Assembly: GCA_937910975.1 (NCBI GenBank)
Contig: CALEMZ010000178.1
Span: forward strand, 1 to 5,109
Length of the DNA stretch: 5,109 nucleotides
DNA from: an uncultured Pseudorhodobacter sp.
Lineage (GTDB): Bacteria; Pseudomonadota; Alphaproteobacteria; Rhodobacterales; Rhodobacteraceae
Reading direction: 5' to 3'
Of the stretch, positions 4,437-5,109 are shown piece by piece. Within the stretch, counting starts at the first letter, position 1. Each line of letters begins with the position of its first letter. The notes beneath the pieces were generated by a model that did no database searches, had not been told where the DNA came from, and was given only the letters and a program-made list of their open reading frames with translations. The translations under genes were made by a program, and so were the position numbers.

Positions 4437-4767
4437 ATTCCCGCGGCAAGGCCACGTCGGCCCTGATGCGCTTCTTGGCCTAGCGGTGGCTTGCCACCGG
4501 GATCATCTGGCCCGAAACGATGATAATCCACCGCCCTTCCCGCATCCGCTGCAAAACTGAGAGTGCGGCCCCGTCTACCCAATGGCCGCGATGCACCTGC
4601 ATCCCTGCGTACTGAGGCAAGTGTCTGATCGCCTCCGCCAGCCGCCGCAGCAGCAATAACGCCCTGCCATATTGCAGCCCGACTGAGACATAAGGCTGAG
4701 CAATGCTATTTGTCAGTGGATTGCGAAAATTTTGCACGTGTCCATATACGCGGACACATGTGTTCAA
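4435..4767 (-). pseudogene. Decayed LytTR DNA-binding-domain gene (remnant)
   Basis: A 95-codon open frame (4767-4480) contains most of a LytTR domain, the DNA-binding module of LytR/AgrA-type regulators. IAQPYVSVGLQYGRALLLLR matches the position of the usual HYVxV...G...LLLLR block, followed by GMQVHRGHWVDGAALSVLQR and then IIIVSGQMIPVASHR. The first strands of the domain and any sensor or membrane region are missing. The only upstream start is a TTG at 4767 overlapping the recR stop, with no ribosome binding site I can see. The frame stops at TAG (4482-4480); reading past it gives AKKRIRADVALPRE, a plausible LytTR tail, then TAA at 4437-4435 at the edge of the terminator. I infer a gene truncated at its 5' end and possibly interrupted by a nonsense codon. 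Alternatively, a short LytTR-only protein is made by coupling to recR translation. Confidence 0.55.
4738..4757. other. Inverted repeat just past the recR stop codon
   Basis: GTGTCC (4738-4743) and GGACAC (4752-4757) form a perfect 6-bp stem with an 8-base loop, 7 bases past the recR stop on the minus strand. A separate 10-base palindrome, ACACATGTGT, occupies 4754-4763. On the minus strand the stem is followed eight bases later by only TTTT, so it is at best a weak terminator. Confidence 0.4.
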
Positions 4768-5109
4768 AACTGTCGCCGTGCCTTTAATGCGGCGCCGATC
4801 GTGCCGTCGTCCAGATAATCCAGCTCGCCCCCAATCGGCACCCCTTGGGCCAGGCTCGTTACCCGAACCCCGGTCCCTTCCAGGGCCTCGGCGATATAAT
4901 GGGCCGTTGTTTGCCCATCTACGGTCGCGTTCAAAGCAAGGATAACCTCGCTGGCATTTTCATCGCTGACACGCGCCACAAGGGAGGGGATTCGAAGCGT
5001 CTCCGGCCCGACAGCATCCAGCGCCGAAAGGGTGCCACCCAGCACATGATAGCGGCCCTTGAAAGCGCCCCCGCGTTCCATTGCCCATAGATCGGCCACA
5101 TTCTCGACC
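4764..5109 (-). CDS. recR: Recombination mediator RecR, C-terminal part
   Basis: RecR works with RecF and RecO to load RecA on gapped DNA during recombinational repair. The last 114 or so codons are present; the gene continues past the right edge, where the N-terminal helix-hairpin-helix and zinc-finger region (full length about 200 residues) would lie. The fragment opens VENVADLWAMERGGAFKGRY, within the Toprim domain, and continues with HVLGGTLSALDAVGP and EVILALNATVDGQTTAHYIA, both hallmark RecR blocks. It ends RVTSLAQGVPIGGELDYLDD followed by GTIGAALKARRQF, the standard C-terminus. The frame is intact to TGA at 4766-4764. The LytTR remnant begins at the stop codon. The identification is firm. 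Confidence 0.95.
   Translation of the reverse strand, partial: VENVADLWAMERGGAFKGRYHVLGGTLSALDAVGPETLRIPSLVARVSDENASEVILALNATVDGQTTAHYIAEALEGTGVRVTSLAQGVPIGGELDYLDDGTIGAALKARRQF

Noticed and set aside
1..5109. CRISPR array, insertion sequence, prophage or defence island
   Set aside because: There are no regularly spaced repeats, transposase-like frames, terminal inverted repeats or integrase genes; nearly all the sequence is accounted for by ordinary chromosomal genes.

Overview
The window looks like a piece of chromosome from an alphaproteobacterium of the Rhodobacteraceae (Roseobacter-type). The grounds are a Rhodobacteraceae-style S21 protein, a COQ9-family protein, a DUF1013/TrcR-type regulator, a RecR C-terminus of alphaproteobacterial type, and moderately high-GC coding sequence. 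This assignment rests on recognising protein families by eye, not on a database search. Most of the window is ordinary core genome. I found no mobile element, CRISPR array, tRNA, rRNA or defence system.

Layout, left to right. Positions 1-60 hold the first codons of a minus-strand DMT/EamA-type permease. Upstream of it, on the same strand, is rpsU (288-494) with a long 3' region (116-287) that ends in an intrinsic terminator. A short divergent spacer (495-600) separates rpsU from a plus-strand pair: a COQ9-family ubiquinone-biosynthesis protein (601-1335) and a PIG3-type NAD(P)H:quinone oxidoreductase (1378-2370). These two may be co-transcribed and share a quinone theme. Converging on them is a minus-strand pair: a secreted RNase T2 (2855-3499) followed by a small GNAT acetyltransferase (2408-2824). 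Diverging from the RNase is the plus-strand DUF1013/TrcR regulator (3625-4392), which ends in a textbook UUCG terminator usable from both sides. The right end is the minus-strand 3' part of recR (4764-5109, continuing outside) followed directly by what looks like a decayed LytTR DNA-binding-domain gene (4435-4767).

The points most worth a second look are: a GAAA-tetraloop hairpin that buries part of the rpsU Shine-Dalgarno sequence and abuts its start codon; an RNase T2 whose second catalytic motif has Tyr-Gln where the family usually has His-Glu; the LytTR remnant with no convincing start and an in-frame TAG before its likely original end; and several short internal duplications (in rpsU, COQ9 and the TrcR tail). 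None of these amounts to clear evidence of a new system.
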